Source of the DNA: Bacteroidales bacterium
GTDB lineage: Bacteria > Bacteroidota > Bacteroidia > Bacteroidales > UBA932
DNA length: 64,000 nt
Assembly: GCA_017617035.1 (NCBI GenBank)
Contig: JAFZWV010000003.1
Span: 27,179 to 91,178, forward strand
Reading direction: 5' to 3'
Position 1 is the first letter of the stretch. Each line of letters begins with the position of its first letter. Under the pieces are notes generated by a model that was not told where the DNA came from, searched no databases, and saw nothing but the letters and a program-made list of their open reading frames with translations. The translations under genes and the position numbers were made by a program. This document shows, one piece after another, positions 24,888 to 32,405 of the stretch.

Positions 24888-26561
24888 ATGAATGCTGGAT
24901 TGATACGTGTGGCAGCTGCGACCCCGATGGTCAAAGTAGCCGATGTCGACTGGAATGCCGACGAAATAATCAGGCTCTCCAGGCAGATTGCCGGGGAGAA
25001 CGACCCGTCTGTAATTGTATTTCCCGAACTGGCTGTGACAGGTTACACCTGCGGAGATTTATTCTTCCAGCAGGCGTTGATCAAGGGTGCAGAACTCGCT
25101 GTCGAGAAGATATGCACCGAGACAGCCAAGCTACCCCAGACCTTGGTGATAGGCTGCCCTGTAGCAAACGACGTCCTCTACGACGCCGCGGTGGTGATAC
25201 GCTCGGGTAAAATTTTGGGCATAGTGCCCAAGACCCGGATTTCAGCGACCGAATCCCGCTGGTTCCAGACTGCGTCTGGCATCGTCGAACTGACTTTTGC
25301 CGGCCAGTCTTGCCGTTTGGGCTCCGATTTAAAGTTCGACGGCTTTGAGGTAGAGGTCGGAGAAGTCGAAACGGCGTCCTCATCCGGCATCGTGCTCTGC
25401 CCCGCCGCTTCGTTCGAGCTCGCCGGTAAACATGAGAAGCGCAAGGCCGTCCTGGCCGCCGCTCCGGGAACATATGTCTACAGTTGTAATGGCTACGGCG
25501 AATCGACGGACGATTTCGTGTGGGCCGGCTCGTCGCTCATCTACTCGGGTGGCAAGCTGCTTGCCGAGAACAGACGCTTCCAGCGGCAATCAAGCTGGAT
25601 AGTCGCCGATTTGGGCGCTGCCGCTATCTCCTCGCAGCCTTCGGACCGCCTCGACGACATCTTCAACATCCAGACCGTCGCCCTCATGTCGCGCCTCGAA
25701 CACATCCATTGCAGCAAGTGCGTAATCGGCGTGTCCGGCGGCCTGGACAGCACCCTCGCGCTGCTCGTCATCTGCGAAGCCTTCGACCGCCTGGGCTATG
25801 ACCGTAAGGGCGTCTACGGAGTGACCATGCCCTGCTTCGGAACCTCCGACAGGACACACTCAAACGCCTGGAAGCTGATGGAAGCGCTTGGAATCACGGC
25901 CATGGAAATCAACATCGGCAAGGCCGTCACCCAGCACTTCGAGGACATAGGCCATGACCCCGACAAACACGACGTCACCTACGAAAACGCACAGGCCCGC
26001 GAGCGCACCCAAATCCTGATGGACCTCTCGAACATGGTCGGCGGCATAGTGGTCGGAACGGGCGACCTGTCGGAAATCGCCCTCGGCTGGTGTACCTACA
26101 ACGGCGACCATATGAGCATGTACGGAGTGAACTCCGGAGTCCCCAAGACCCTCATGAGGGCCATGGTCCGCCGTATTGCCCAGGACCATGCCTGCGGTGC
26201 TACCCTTATCGACATAGTTGAAACGCCCGTTTCACCCGAGCTCCTGCCCGGCCAGGTCACCGAAGATACCATCGGTCCTTACGAGCTCCACGACTTCTTC
26301 CTGGAGCGTGTGGCCATGGGCCTGACTCCGCGCGCCATCTATGACGAGGCGATGAAGGCCTTTGACGGGCAGTACGACTCCCCCACAATTCTCAAGTGGC
26401 TCAATACCTTCTACAGGCGCTTTTTCACCCAGCAGTTCAAGCGCGCCTGCAGCCCCTGCGGCCCGAAGGCACTGGACGTGTCTCTATCTCCGCGCGGCGA
26501 CTGGATGATGCCGACGGATGCGAGCGTAACGCTCTGGCTTAAAGAATTGGATTCGATTTAA
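24888..26561 (+). CDS. nadE: NAD+ synthetase with a degenerate glutaminase domain
   Basis: Makes NAD from deamido-NAD. The C-terminal synthetase half is intact: ATP-pyrophosphatase P-loop SGGLDS at residues 282-287, then GTGDLSEIALGWCTYNGDH and the GVNSGVPKTL region. The N-terminal nitrilase-like half keeps Glu47 (FPELAVTGYT) and Lys115 (VPKT). The nucleophile motif, normally GVEICED, reads GSDLKFD, with Lys149 in place of the catalytic cysteine. The following loop is remodelled, and the protein is 557 aa against roughly 640-680 for glutamine-dependent enzymes. The glutaminase is probably dead, so free ammonia would be the nitrogen source. Its stop overlaps the 5'-nucleotidase by 4 bp. Confidence 0.9.
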   Translation: MNAGLIRVAAATPMVKVADVDWNADEIIRLSRQIAGENDPSVIVFPELAVTGYTCGDLFFQQALIKGAELAVEKICTETAKLPQTLVIGCPVANDVLYDAAVVIRSGKILGIVPKTRISATESRWFQTASGIVELTFAGQSCRLGSDLKFDGFEVEVGEVETASSSGIVLCPAASFELAGKHEKRKAVLAAAPGTYVYSCNGYGESTDDFVWAGSSLIYSGGKLLAENRRFQRQSSWIVADLGAAAISSQPSDRLDDIFNIQTVALMSRLEHIHCSKCVIGVSGGLDSTLALLVICEAFDRLGYDRKGVYGVTMPCFGTSDRTHSNAWKLMEALGITAMEINIGKAVTQHFEDIGHDPDKHDVTYENAQARERTQILMDLSNMVGGIVVGTGDLSEIALGWCTYNGDHMSMYGVNSGVPKTLMRAMVRRIAQDHACGATLIDIVETPVSPELLPGQVTEDTIGPYELHDFFLERVAMGLTPRAIYDEAMKAFDGQYDSPTILKWLNTFYRRFFTQQFKRACSPCGPKALDVSLSPRGDWMMPTDASVTLWLKELDSI

Positions 26562-28303
26562 TCCCCGAACAACAGGGCCATGTCTGCGGATATGGCCTTT
26601 TTTGCTGCAGCTTCCGGGACGAACTTCCAGTCACCCAGAAGGACGTTGTTGTCTTCCATCGCGCTGTATGGCGCGACAAGTGTTTCCGGGCCAACGTTTT
26701 CGTAGATGTAGAAGTACTTGTAGATAAGGTCGCGTATCTCCGGCCAGCGTGTCTCGAGACGCTCGTCCAGCTGCTCGCGTGTGAGGCCTGCGCCTTCGAA
26801 GAGAAGGTCGCCGCCGCCCGCCGCACGATACGAGGTCATGGCCACGGTGTATTCCGCTTCGGGCTTGAACGCGCTGCCATCGGCCATCGAACTGATCTTT
26901 ACCCTGGAGCCGAAAGGCTTGGTTATGTCGACCGTGTAGTTGATGCCGGAAGCGCTGTCGAAGTTATAGCTGCGGTTCACGAAAGACCACTTCTGCTGGT
27001 TGTAGCGCGCATCCGAGCGAGGGACGATGAGCAGAGCATGTCCGCCGGGCTTCAGGGTCTGTATCCACTTGTCGTAAGAGTATTCGAGGTAGTCTTTTAT
27101 CTCTCGGCCGGTCAGGCGCAGGACACACAAAGAATTCTCGAACGGGTAGATCGTAAACAGGTCATTGAAGATGACCGGACCCGCTGGTATAGTCTTGTTA
27201 AAAGTAAGAGGAGCCGCGAACGAGATCTCCGCACCGGAGAAAGCGCGCTCTACGTAGTGGATAAAGTCGATGTAGAAACAGCGGCCCGCGAAGGATTCAC
27301 GGGTGAGCATGGGTGCTGTGAGCGAGCCGACCTCCATGGTCGTGAACTCTCGTATATTGGCGAAATCCCTCGCGAATGCAGCGCGCATCGCGGGATCAGC
27401 CTTCGACTTGTCTACCCTCACGATTGACGGCTCGATCTTCTTGTTGCCGTCACGGTCGAGCGTTATCACCGTGTGGCTGAAGTTGCCCGCCTTCGAGCCG
27501 GTATTGACCAGGGCAATAGAGTCGTTGGCCTCAAGTCGAGGACGATGGTCATGGGACGAGACGACCAGGTCCACTCCGCGAAGGGTCTTGAACAGGTCGA
27601 GCGCCTGGGACTCGAGTATCTTACCGTCGCCATTTCCAACTCCGCTGTGGACCGCGACTATGGTCACATCGGGCTTAACCTTCGCTTTCAGGGCATCTAC
27701 ACGTTCCTGCACGAACGGCAGGAGCGATACGAACTTCATGCCCGACCAGATGCTTTCATCGAGCCATGCCGCCATATTAGGATTGGTATAACCCATTACG
27801 AGGACCTTCAGCCCACCGCGCTTAAATACCTTATATTCAGGCCAGTAGGGCGTTCCATCCGGCTTGATTGCATTGCCGGCGAGGAAAGGGATGCCATGGT
27901 CGGCGAGCTGCCTTGTCACCCTGTCATAAACGGGATGCCCCGTCTCGACGTCGTGGTTACCCACAACTATAGCGTCGTAGTGCATGTAATCGACGAGCCT
28001 GACGAAAAGGTGATCGCCAAGGGTGTCGAGATAGTTGCTGACATAGGCGGCATTGTCGCCCTGGAGGCAGTCTCCGGCGTCGAGCAGAAGGACGTTGCGG
28101 GGGCCGACGGCAGCTCGTATGCTGTCCACATAATGGTTGATGGCCATCAGGCTGGGAACCTGCTTGCCCCCTACGTAGGTAGAGTCGAACCAGGCGCCAT
28201 GGACGTCGTTGGTGGAGATAACATGGAGAGTGCCGGAATGGGGCTGGCAAGCAGCCGCGACCAGGACCGCAGCAGCCAGAAATATTGCACTTAACTTTTT
28301 CAT
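26558..28303 (-). CDS. 5'-nucleotidase / cyclic phosphodiesterase lipoprotein (UshA-like)
   Basis: A 581-aa exported metallophosphatase; the lipobox VAAAC places the lipid cysteine at 19. The calcineurin-like domain (about residues 28-280) has STNDVHGAW, DAGDCLQGD, GNHDVETGH and SSHDHRP metal-ligand motifs. The C-terminal 5'-nucleotidase domain follows, with the substrate-stacking aromatic region. It should hydrolyse nucleotides outside the cytoplasm to nucleosides for uptake. It is translationally coupled (ATGA) to the upstream outer-membrane barrel gene. Confidence 0.9.
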   Translation of the reverse strand: MKKLSAIFLAAAVLVAAACQPHSGTLHVISTNDVHGAWFDSTYVGGKQVPSLMAINHYVDSIRAAVGPRNVLLLDAGDCLQGDNAAYVSNYLDTLGDHLFVRLVDYMHYDAIVVGNHDVETGHPVYDRVTRQLADHGIPFLAGNAIKPDGTPYWPEYKVFKRGGLKVLVMGYTNPNMAAWLDESIWSGMKFVSLLPFVQERVDALKAKVKPDVTIVAVHSGVGNGDGKILESQALDLFKTLRGVDLVVSSHDHRPRLEANDSIALVNTGSKAGNFSHTVITLDRDGNKKIEPSIVRVDKSKADPAMRAAFARDFANIREFTTMEVGSLTAPMLTRESFAGRCFYIDFIHYVERAFSGAEISFAAPLTFNKTIPAGPVIFNDLFTIYPFENSLCVLRLTGREIKDYLEYSYDKWIQTLKPGGHALLIVPRSDARYNQQKWSFVNRSYNFDSASGINYTVDITKPFGSRVKISSMADGSAFKPEAEYTVAMTSYRAAGGGDLLFEGAGLTREQLDERLETRWPEIRDLIYKYFYIYENVGPETLVAPYSAMEDNNVLLGDWKFVPEAAAKKAISADMALLFGD

Positions 28304-29364
28304 ATGTTGAAAACGAGGGCGACGCGTTGCTCCGAGCCAAGGAAGCCTTCAGAGCCGAAGTGGAAGCGGAAACTGACCTTCAGATCGAGTTTTTTGGTAA
28401 TGCGGGGCTGCCAGTAAAGCTCGGCGAGATCATAGAATCCTTTGTAGAACTTTGAACCGCGATAGAGCATATCTCCATAGGGGTTGCCGGCAGAGTCAGT
28501 ATCTCCGTAGAAAGGAACCATGTCCTTAGTATATGCAGTTATGTTGCGCATACCAAGGCTTTTTCTTTGGATTTTCAGTTCCGCTTCGCCGCCAAAAGGC
28601 AAACGAAGATCGTCTATCAGGCGGTCCCTTTGATAACTGCCTATCGCGCTGAGTTTCAGGCTGAGTTCGGAATCGGGATTATCGGCAGCGAAGTCGTACT
28701 TCACGAAAGCCTGAAGGTGATGGTTATCCACGACTCCCGGAGCGGCCACACTGCCGGCGTAGTGATAAAAACTTCCTGCCCAGCCCAAAGAGAGGCTGTT
28801 GGTAAGACCGGCCGAGCCGTAACTCAATATCTGAAAACGCTCTTTTCTGGTATTGCCGTACTTCCCCATCCAGTCGAGGGCCAGTTCGGTAAAGAATGTT
28901 TCCTTCCCGTAAGACAGATACATACCGTCGAGGTTGAAATCCGTCTCCAGGGTCTCTTCGCTCATCAGAGCCTCGCTGTAAACGCCCTTGACAAAGCGCC
29001 TGGGGAAAGAGCCCACTACGGCCTCGAAGGTTTTAATGCCGTCTGTATAAGCTGCGTTGTAATAAATGGGAACGTCGGCGACTATGTCTTTGAGGGCCTC
29101 AATCTCGGTTCCCATCTGCTTAACCATATCTACTCCGAACACCAGTTTATGCGACAAGGTTTCGCTCTGGGTGAAATCCCATCCGAAGACGTTGGATACT
29201 CTCACAAAATGGATGGTCTCTGAAGGGATATATGCGTTGTGTGAGGGGGCGAATTCGTGGTTGTCGAACACATAGCCGAGACCAGATTCAGAGAAGAATT
29301 TTCCCTGGGCGAAGCTCGCGCAGCCGACAGCCAGCAAAAGGATAGTGATGAGAGCCCTTTTCAT
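28300..29364 (-). CDS. Outer-membrane beta-barrel-like protein of unknown function
   Basis: A 354-aa secreted protein with a signal peptide (MKRALITILLLAVGCASFAQ). It has many alternating aromatic and polar strands and ends with an aromatic-hydrophobic terminal strand (RVALVFNI), as barrels recognised by BamA do. I do not recognise the family. The 4-bp overlap with the 5'-nucleotidase gene suggests they work together, for example as a nucleoside or nucleotide channel, but this is inference. The start MKRALIT is chosen because a -7 box ends 9 nt before it and covers an in-frame upstream start. Confidence 0.7.
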   Translation of the reverse strand: MKRALITILLLAVGCASFAQGKFFSESGLGYVFDNHEFAPSHNAYIPSETIHFVRVSNVFGWDFTQSETLSHKLVFGVDMVKQMGTEIEALKDIVADVPIYYNAAYTDGIKTFEAVVGSFPRRFVKGVYSEALMSEETLETDFNLDGMYLSYGKETFFTELALDWMGKYGNTRKERFQILSYGSAGLTNSLSLGWAGSFYHYAGSVAAPGVVDNHHLQAFVKYDFAADNPDSELSLKLSAIGSYQRDRLIDDLRLPFGGEAELKIQRKSLGMRNITAYTKDMVPFYGDTDSAGNPYGDMLYRGSKFYKGFYDLAELYWQPRITKKLDLKVSFRFHFGSEGFLGSEQRVALVFNI

Positions 29365-29373
29365 AATCAGTCT

Positions 29374-29381
29374 CAAATTTA
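29374..29381 (-). promoter_or_regulatory. -7 element of the barrel/5'-nucleotidase operon
   Basis: TAAATTTG on the minus strand fits TAnnTTTG, ending 9 nt before the ATG at 29364. It fixes that start. Confidence 0.6.
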
Positions 29382-29394
29382 ATCAGAAATTGTG

Positions 29395-29402
29395 TAAATT
29401 TG
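29395..29402 (+). promoter_or_regulatory. -7 element of ffh promoter
   Basis: TAAATTTG fits TAnnTTTG and ends exactly 28 nt before the ffh ATG. The downstream leader is A-rich, a feature thought to help initiation in Bacteroidota lacking Shine-Dalgarno pairing. Confidence 0.6.
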
Positions 29403-29430
29403 CGACTCGATTGTAAAGAAACAGCAGATT

Positions 29431-30741
29431 ATGTTCGAAAACCTCAGCGAAAGACTGGAGCGCTCATTCAAGATACTCAAAGGTGAAGGCAAAATCACCG
29501 AAATCAATATTTCCGAGACCCTGAAGGAAGTCCGTCGGGCCCTGCTCGACGCCGACGTGTCCTACAAGGTCGCCAAGGAATTCTGCGACAACGTCAAGAA
29601 GAAGGCGCTCGGGCAGAACGTGCTTACCGCCGTGAAGCCCCAGCAGATGATGATCAAGATAGTCCACGACGAACTCGTGGAGTTCATGGGCAGCGAGGAA
29701 TCGGACATCAATCTCAAAGGCTCCCCTGCCGTCGTCTTGATTGCCGGTCTCAACGGTTCCGGTAAGACTACCTTCACCGCCAAACTCGGCGTTTATCTCA
29801 AGAAGAAAGGAAAGAAGGTCCTTCTCGCGGCGTGCGACACCTTCAGGCCGGCCGCAATCGAGCAGTTGAAGACCCTCGCCGAAGGCGCCGGTCTTCCTGT
29901 CTTCTCGATCGACGGCGAATCCGACCCCGTGAAGGTGGCCAGGGCCGCGATATCCCAGGGTGGCTATGACGTGGTTATTGTCGATACCGCCGGCCGCCTC
30001 GCCGTGGACCAGGAACTAATGGACGAGATCCGCGAGATGCATCGGGCCTGTTCTCCTTCCGAGACCTTGTTCGTCGTCGATGCAATGACCGGCCAGGATG
30101 CAGTGCTGAGCGCCACGGCCTTCAACGAGGCCATCGACTACGACGGTATCGTCCTTACAAAACTCGACGGCGATACACGTGGCGGCGCGGCCCTCTCGGT
30201 GAAGGCCGTGAGCGGCAAACCCGTCAAGTTCGTGAGCACGGGCGAAAAACTCGAGGCCATCGATGTCTTCCACCCTTCGCGCATCGCCGACCGTATTCTC
30301 GGCATGGGCGATGTCGTTTCCCTCGTGGAGCGCGCCCAGGAGCAGTTCGACGAGAAGCAGGCTCGCGAGATGAAGAAAAAGGTCGCCAAGGGCAAATTCA
30401 ACTTCAACGACTACTACGACCAGATTCAGCAGGTCCGCAAGATGGGCGACATCAAGGAACTCGCCGGTATGATCCCGGGAGTTGGCAATGCCATGAAAGA
30501 TGTCGATATCGACAACGACAAAGCCTTCAAGAGCACTGAAGCCATCATCAAGAGCATGACCCCCTACGAGCGCGAACACCCTGAGGTTCTCAACGGTTCG
30601 CGCCGCCGCCGCATCGCCGCCGGCTCAGGCACCAGCCTTGCCGACGTCAATCGCCTCATCAAGCAGTTCGAGGGCTCTCAGAAAATGATGAAGATGGCCA
30701 TGGACGGTTCCCTTCAGAACCGGCTTAAGGGGTTGAGGTAA
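29431..30741 (+). CDS. ffh: Signal recognition particle protein Ffh
   Basis: The SRP GTPase that, with 4.5S RNA, brings nascent membrane proteins to FtsY. It has an N-terminal helical bundle (1-90), then the NG domain with P-loop GLNGSGKTTFTAKL near residue 107, DTFRPAAIEQL, DTAGR and TKLDGDTRGG. A C-terminal M domain follows with methionine-rich helices and the RNA-binding GSRRRRIAAGSGTS motif. 436 aa is normal. It is divergent from the barrel operon across 66 bp. Its stop abuts the convergent phosphatase gene with no gap. Confidence 0.97.
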   Translation: MFENLSERLERSFKILKGEGKITEINISETLKEVRRALLDADVSYKVAKEFCDNVKKKALGQNVLTAVKPQQMMIKIVHDELVEFMGSEESDINLKGSPAVVLIAGLNGSGKTTFTAKLGVYLKKKGKKVLLAACDTFRPAAIEQLKTLAEGAGLPVFSIDGESDPVKVARAAISQGGYDVVIVDTAGRLAVDQELMDEIREMHRACSPSETLFVVDAMTGQDAVLSATAFNEAIDYDGIVLTKLDGDTRGGAALSVKAVSGKPVKFVSTGEKLEAIDVFHPSRIADRILGMGDVVSLVERAQEQFDEKQAREMKKKVAKGKFNFNDYYDQIQQVRKMGDIKELAGMIPGVGNAMKDVDIDNDKAFKSTEAIIKSMTPYEREHPEVLNGSRRRRIAAGSGTSLADVNRLIKQFEGSQKMMKMAMDGSLQNRLKGLR

Positions 30742-31551
30742 TTATTTAAGATACCGCCCCCGCAGTTCCTGAATATCCCCATCGCTTAGTCCCATCGGCC
30801 CGCGAAGATACACATCGAGCGAGCCGTAGCGCTTGTCGATTTCGTCGAGGGCGGCGACAAAGTTGTCTGTGTTGGCGCCGAGAAATGATTTCACTACTCC
30901 GACTTTCTCTTCTTTGCCGCCAAAAAAGCGAACGCGACGGGCATATTTCCGGACATCCGCCTTGTAAATCTCATTGGTTGCGTCGAAATCCTCAACGATT
31001 GTTTCGCGATTAGCGCCAAGAGCGGCCAGAAGTAGCGCCGAGGCTATTCCGGTGCGGTCTTTTCCCTGGGTGCAGTGATAGAGGACTGCGCCTTCGCCGG
31101 CATTCAAAACGAGTCTGAAAAACTCTGCGAACTGCGCCTGACAATCGGGGTCAAAGAACAAAACAGGGTACATGTTTTGCGCGACCTTCTTAGCCTTTTC
31201 GTTGAAGGCGGCCATCACGATCACCTTCTTGACATCGAATTTCTTCCTCCCCGAAAATTTCTTTTTCTCCTCCTCCGTGGCCCCGGCGGCGGCATTGCCG
31301 CTTGCATCGATGGGCAGGCTCACATACTTCGCGCCTTCAATGGGACGGTCAATTTTGCCCTTGAGCTCTTCCTCCTTGCGGAAGTCTATGACAAGAGAAA
31401 CCGGAAGCGAAGACAGGTACTTTAAATCCGCCTTAGTTGCATCGGCAAGATGAGCAGACCGCAAAAGCAGCCCGTCTTTAACCCGAAAACCCTTGCCGAC
31501 AGGATTTCCGCCGAGGTCTCGCGCATTGACTATCCCCTTAAGCGGAAGCAT
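30742..31551 (-). CDS. Tyrosine/dual-specificity phosphatase (Y_phosphatase3 type)
   Basis: A 269-aa cytoplasmic phosphatase. The N-terminal NARDLGGNP motif is typical of the Y_phosphatase3 family. The signature HCTQGKDRTG gives nucleophile Cys160 and Arg166, with Lys163-Asp165 in the loop as in relatives that act on phosphoinositides or phosphotyrosine. The substrate is unknown. It overlaps the upstream kinase-fold gene by 14 bp, so a kinase and a phosphatase are translated as a pair downstream of gdhA. Confidence 0.85.
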   Translation of the reverse strand: MLPLKGIVNARDLGGNPVGKGFRVKDGLLLRSAHLADATKADLKYLSSLPVSLVIDFRKEEELKGKIDRPIEGAKYVSLPIDASGNAAAGATEEEKKKFSGRKKFDVKKVIVMAAFNEKAKKVAQNMYPVLFFDPDCQAQFAEFFRLVLNAGEGAVLYHCTQGKDRTGIASALLLAALGANRETIVEDFDATNEIYKADVRKYARRVRFFGGKEEKVGVVKSFLGANTDNFVAALDEIDKRYGSLDVYLRGPMGLSDGDIQELRGRYLK

Positions 31552-32401
31552 AGTAGGTCCTAATCAGCTTCTTTATTATTATTCCGAAGAAGATCTGTTC
31601 GGCGAGCCTGTTCTTATGGAATTCGTAACACAGAATCATGTCCAGGGCGGCAAACTTGCCTGCCAGAAGATCGAGCTCAGTGTGGTCTTCCTTGCCCGCG
31701 TAAGCCTTTGCAAAAGCATCCCAGAAGCGGCGGAGCTGATCCTCTTTCATATGGAAAATATTCTGCACCTGCTTCATCGGCGCATAGACGTTACAAATTA
31801 GGAACAGATGTCCCAGGTCGAACATTGGGTCTCCGTAGCCGAAGCGGTCGAGGTCTATCCAGAAATAGCGGTCTCCGGACAGAACGAGATTGCCCATATT
31901 TAAATCTCCATGGATACAGGTATTCTTATCTTCTACAGTGTCCGCGAAAGCCCGAATAAGATCGAGATTCTTCCGGCTTACGAAACGTACCTGATTGAAA
32001 CACTTCTCCAACTGTGCTTTACGGCTTGGGAAAAGGGTCGTGTCGCAAGGCGTTGCGAACAGCTCTTTCCCTCTCGCGCACAGGAACTTAGCCATTTCTT
32101 CAATACGCGCTGGTTCGTCGCAACAAATGCGGGATAGTGATTTCTTGCCGACAATGCGTTCGGTGATGGTCCCATACGAATCCCCGACCCGGACTATTTC
32201 TTTGGCCTCGGGAACTGCAACGCCAAGTTTCCCGACTGCAGTAGAGACGCTGTACTCCTTAAGGGCGAAATCCAGTGTATCCAGACCGCTTTTATTAATC
32301 TTCAGGATAACGTCGGGGTAGTCAGCGTTAACAAACACTTTCCCGTTTCCGCCCTCGCCAACTTGACGCCAGGCGGCAAGATCGATTTGCCGGTATTCCA
32401 T
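31538..32401 (-). CDS. Kinase-fold phosphotransferase (TIGR02172/APH-like)
   Basis: A 287-aa protein of the aminoglycoside-phosphotransferase/protein-kinase-like fold. The glycine loop GEGGNGKV (15-22), probable ATP-binding lysine Lys34, catalytic HGDLNMGN with Asp166, and metal-binding DLDRFGYGD with Asp183 are all intact. I recognise it as like the family annotated TIGR02172, whose substrate is unknown. It starts 4 nt after gdhA and overlaps the phosphatase gene. Small-molecule phosphorylation and protein phosphorylation are both possible; resistance to aminoglycosides should not be assumed. Confidence 0.82.
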   Translation of the reverse strand: MEYRQIDLAAWRQVGEGGNGKVFVNADYPDVILKINKSGLDTLDFALKEYSVSTAVGKLGVAVPEAKEIVRVGDSYGTITERIVGKKSLSRICCDEPARIEEMAKFLCARGKELFATPCDTTLFPSRKAQLEKCFNQVRFVSRKNLDLIRAFADTVEDKNTCIHGDLNMGNLVLSGDRYFWIDLDRFGYGDPMFDLGHLFLICNVYAPMKQVQNIFHMKEDQLRRFWDAFAKAYAGKEDHTELDLLAGKFAALDMILCYEFHKNRLAEQIFFGIIIKKLIRTYYASA

Positions 32402-32405
32402 AATG

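Noticed and set aside
31538-32401. Aminoglycoside resistance kinase
   Set aside because: The fold is shared with APH enzymes, but the sequence resembles the TIGR02172-like group of unknown substrate and lies in a chromosomal operon with gdhA, so resistance is not supported.
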